Assembly: GCA_004154925.1 (NCBI GenBank)
Contig: QJNS01000101.1
Span: forward strand, 124,001 to 188,000
Source of the DNA: Monosporascus cannonballus
Lineage: Eukaryota > Ascomycota > Sordariomycetes > Xylariales
DNA: 64,000 nt
Reading direction: 5' to 3'
The position numbers and the translations under genes were made by a program. Under the pieces are notes generated by a model, which worked only from the letters and a program-made list of their open reading frames with translations, was not told the DNA's origin and ran no database searches. This document shows positions 60,752-64,000 of the stretch, piece by piece; position 1 is the stretch's first letter, and every line of letters begins with the position of its first letter.

Positions 60752-63700
60752 TCTCTTAATACTTTATTACTGCAAACGATTAGTATTAATAAGTGGTAAA
60801 AAATAAGCAATTTTTTAAAATATTCTAATACTATTATTTATCGAAATCGGAAACCGCCTTAACTAATTTAATTATATTTTAAATTAAATATAAACTTTTA
60901 ATTTCGTTTAACTTATTTGGGAACTTAATAAGCAAAAACCGTTTAAGTTTAATAAAAATAAATATTTATTTTGCCCTTTTACCGCCAAACGGAAACGATC
61001 GCATAAAAAGTAATTCGTTTACCTATTGTTCAGAACAGGATTTTATTATTTTCCAAACAGCCGCCTTTACCAAACCGGCTTTTAATTATTTTTATGTAAA
61101 TAGTTTCGAATTTAAAAGTTCGGATATATAAAGGAAATTAGGCGTATATATATTATAATAAAATCTAGCCGGAATTGAGTTATTACGGTTCTTTTTTAAC
61201 ATAATAATTTCGTTTTTTTTAAATATGCCAAAATCACTTTACGTACATATTTACCGTTAAATAACGCGTATTATTAAGGCCTTATTTTTATTCGATACTG
61301 CAAATCAAAATTGCTTTATTTCGAAAATTTAAGGATAATATTTTAACCGGCCGAAAGTTAAGATTAAAATTCGATAATTATTTCGTCCTAATTGGGATTA
61401 TTCGCAATAAATTACGTATCGTTCTTTTTATTATCCAAATCCGCCATATCACTTTTTATTACGGCTTTTATATTCTTATAAGTAATACGATTTTTAACTT
61501 ATTGGGCTTGGATTTTTTTGGTTATTTTATTCTTTTTTAAAATAAACGGCTTAGTTTTATACTTATCGAACGCCTAATAAAGTACAAATAATATAGTTTA
61601 TTTATGGTTAATTATGTTTAATCGCTTATAATTACGAACTATTCGATTAAATTATTACTCTATATCCTTAATCGAAAAGTTTTACGGTATATCTTATTAT
61701 ATTATTCGATTAATATTCGGAATATTTATATTTAATCCAAAAGCGATAATAAATACGACGATATAAATAAAACCATCCGATTGCTTTAAGTTATTATATA
61801 TATAAACTTAATTCCCGTAAGGTATTTCGGAATTATAAAACTTAATAATTTTTTTATAACTTTTAACGAATACCCCTAATTTATTATGGTCCTAATTAAA
61901 TAGTTACGGATATTTATAATTTTTGCCTTATTATTAATATAAATAATAATCTTAATAATAAAATGCAAGTTATTAAACTGGATTAAAAAATATTACTTAA
62001 TAATTCGGATGCATTAATTATCAAAAAAATTTAAATACTTTTAATTCGAACGTTAATTTTTAGGTATAAGAAAAATAATAATATCGATTTCGAAACGATT
62101 AATATTAAAATGCCGGACCTTCGTTTTATAGCTATATCCAGTTAGGCCGCCAACGAATGCCGAAAGTTAAAAATTCGCCTACGATAACGAGAAAATTATG
62201 CGCGAAATTAATTATCTTAAAATTTTAATCTAAAAACAGTATTAAACAGTTAATTTCGACATCGTTCTATTTAAGAATTACGATATAATCTTAGGATTAC
62301 TATAAATACGCTAGTAAAAATTTTTAATTAATAAAGCAACTGGCTAAGTAAAATTCGCTTTATATTCTATTAACAGACAAAAAATCAAAATTAAATTTTA
62401 ACATTCAATCGAAAATAACGACAAATACAGGCATAAGAACACGATAGAAATCTTATTATCCAAAAAGACAAAATATAAGAAAAAATGGGTATCAGAAAAG
62501 AATACGACATATTATTACTACTATTAAAACGAAACTAAAGCAACTAAATAACGATCTAAAGCAGCAGCTCCAAAAATTAAAAATTCTAACCAATATGCTA
62601 CTATAATATTATTGATATAAGCAACTTTTCTAAAAAAAAAATTAATACAAAATTAAGAAAATATAACGAATAAAATTATAAGATAATTTTTAAAAAAAAG
62701 ATTTTCGACAAAGTTTTACCTTATTTACAACTTTAGCGGAGACGAATTACGCATTTTTAAAAAAATATCTAAAAAATCGATTACAAAAAGGATAAATTCG
62801 ACCTTCGAAATTATTTGCAGATTATCCAATATTCTTCGTACTAAAAAAGAACGAAAAATTACGACTTATAATTAACTATTAATAACTAAATAATATCATT
62901 GTCAAAGATTAAATATTATTACCCCTGATTACAAAATAAAAATTCGACTTTACGGAATTAAATAAATCACGGCATTCGATCTTAAAGATAAATATAACCT
63001 TATTAGAATTAAAAAAAATACGAATAAAAAATAGCCTTTAAAACGAAATAGAAATTATTTAAGTATATAATTACGTTAATAAGATATACGAACGTATTAA
63101 TAATTTTCTAACGGATAATTAATTCTATGCTACGAAAATCCCTCGATATTTTCGTTATTTGCTATTTCGACGATATTTTTATTTTTTCAAAAACCAAAGA
63201 AATATATAAAATACGTTTATAAAGTTTTTCAAGTTTTATAAAACGTAAAACTGCTTATTAACACAGAAAAAAGTTAATTTTACGCATAAAAATGAAATAT
63301 CTAGAACATATTATTATCCTAAGATATATCAGAATAAACTTTAAAACAATTACTGTAATTATAGAATAATAAACGCCAACTACAGTTAAGAAAATATAGG
63401 TATTCCTTGGATTCGCCAACTATTACAAAAAGCTTATTCGAAACTTTAATAGGATAACCATATCCTTAATCAATCTTACGAAAAAAAAGAGAAAAAAATT
63501 CAGATAAACGTTTAAAATAAAAAAAGATTTTAAAAATTTAAAAATACGATTACTAACAAGCTAGTATTAATTATATACGATCCAGTACGCTTTATTATGC
63601 TAAAAACCGATATTTCGAGTTACGCGTTAGACGTAATAATCGGATAGCGAAATAATTAAGGCAAATTATACCTTATTATATTCTTTTTATACAAATTAAA

Positions 63701-64000
63701 AGAAGCCGAGCTTAAGTACGGTATTTCAAACAAAGAATTTATGGCTATTATTATGGCTTTTCGAAAGTTCAAGTACTTCCTAAAAGGAAGTTTGTATTAA
63801 GTTAAGGTTTATACAGATTATTAAAATCTTACTCGATTTACTACGACCAGAGAATTTATAAAATAATAACTTTATTACGCGAAAAAATTGACGAACTTCG
63901 ATTTCGTTATTATTTACAAAAAGGGGTCAGAAAACGGCAGAGCCGATATTTTAAATAAGTAACCAGATTTCGAAGAAAAATTGGCCAAAATTAGCTATAT
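60752..64000 (+). mobile_element. Ty3/gypsy LTR retrotransposon, RIP-mutated, cut by window end
   Basis: Plus-strand translation shows protease-like pieces near 62250-62400 (YDIILGLLWI, NKATG), then reverse transcriptase from about 62740: DELRIFKKYLKNRLQKG, IRPSKLFADYPIFFVLKKNE and KLRLIINY, and further on a helix of the connection region. RNase H follows (IYDPVRFIMLKTDISSYALD at about 63570-63640, YGISNKEFMAIIMAFRKFKY at about 63718-63780, KKGSENGRADILNK at about 63918-63960). Stops replace Trp and Gln in many places. Gag should lie between 60752 and 62100 but is not clearly recognisable. Integrase and the 3' LTR lie beyond 64000. Confidence 0.8.

Larger units (their letters stand above)
53751..64000. 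other. RIP-mutated AT-rich block 2 (continues beyond the window)
   Basis: Same composition as block 1: A/T runs, TpA excess and destroyed reading frames, broken only by a few short normal-composition patches at 54204-54400, 58434-58560 and 60645-60720. The 53751-54203 part holds nothing recognisable. Confidence 0.85.

Noticed and set aside
1..64000. CRISPR arrays, rRNA or tRNA genes, bacterial operons
   Set aside because: No spaced identical repeats, no rRNA sequence and no convincing tRNA A/B boxes with cloverleaf were seen; spliced introns show the DNA is eukaryotic.

Overview
This window reads as nuclear DNA of a filamentous ascomycete (Pezizomycotina, probably Sordariomycetes). Protein-coding genes are split by many short introns of about 40-120 nt with GT donors, CTGAC/CTAAC-like branch sites and C/TAG acceptors. 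The proteins match fungal families, and two long blocks are extremely AT-rich, TpA-rich and CpA-poor with transposon relics inside, which is the mark of repeat-induced point mutation (RIP).

Layout: (1) 1-28.9 kb is GC-equilibrated with sparse genes: a pfkB/ketohexokinase-like sugar kinase (717-2074), about 8.8 kb in which I see no gene, a conserved acidic protein of unknown role (10924-12045), the ribosome-biogenesis nuclease Las1 (15274-16715), glyoxalase II (17500-18746), a broken BSC6-like MFS transporter on the minus strand (19844-21943), the secretory-pathway protein Hid1 (23182-26086) and a small secreted protein with two Cys-rich modules on the minus strand (27190-27987). (2) 28.9-48.9 kb is a RIP-mutated block: a nested pair of Ty3-type LTR elements (31211-40419), a Fot1/pogo DNA transposon with terminal inverted repeats (41551-43406), a Gag-bearing LTR element (about 43.4-47.5 kb) and unclassified tandemly duplicated AT-rich repeats. 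(3) 48.9-53.7 kb is a GC-normal island with an FAD oxidoreductase pseudogene at its left edge and an epoxide-hydrolase-like gene whose catalytic motifs look lost. (4) 53.7-64.0 kb is a second RIP block with short non-RIPed repeats, an 83-bp tandem repeat, and a plus-strand Ty3 element running off the end of the window.

The intact genes are mostly unrelated housekeeping genes (fructose phosphorylation, methylglyoxal detoxification, rRNA processing, Golgi/dense-core trafficking). There is no operon-like pathway. The more dispensable genes (MFS transporter, secreted Cys-rich protein, FAD oxidoreductase, epoxide-hydrolase-like gene) lie closest to the RIP blocks and are the ones that are broken, duplicated internally or missing catalytic residues. 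This fits a compartmented 'two-speed' genome. I found no gene cluster or defence system that I can call a new system. The best leads are the edge genes and the short repeats that escaped RIP. Exon coordinates were read by eye from splice motifs and reading-frame continuity. I made no database search.
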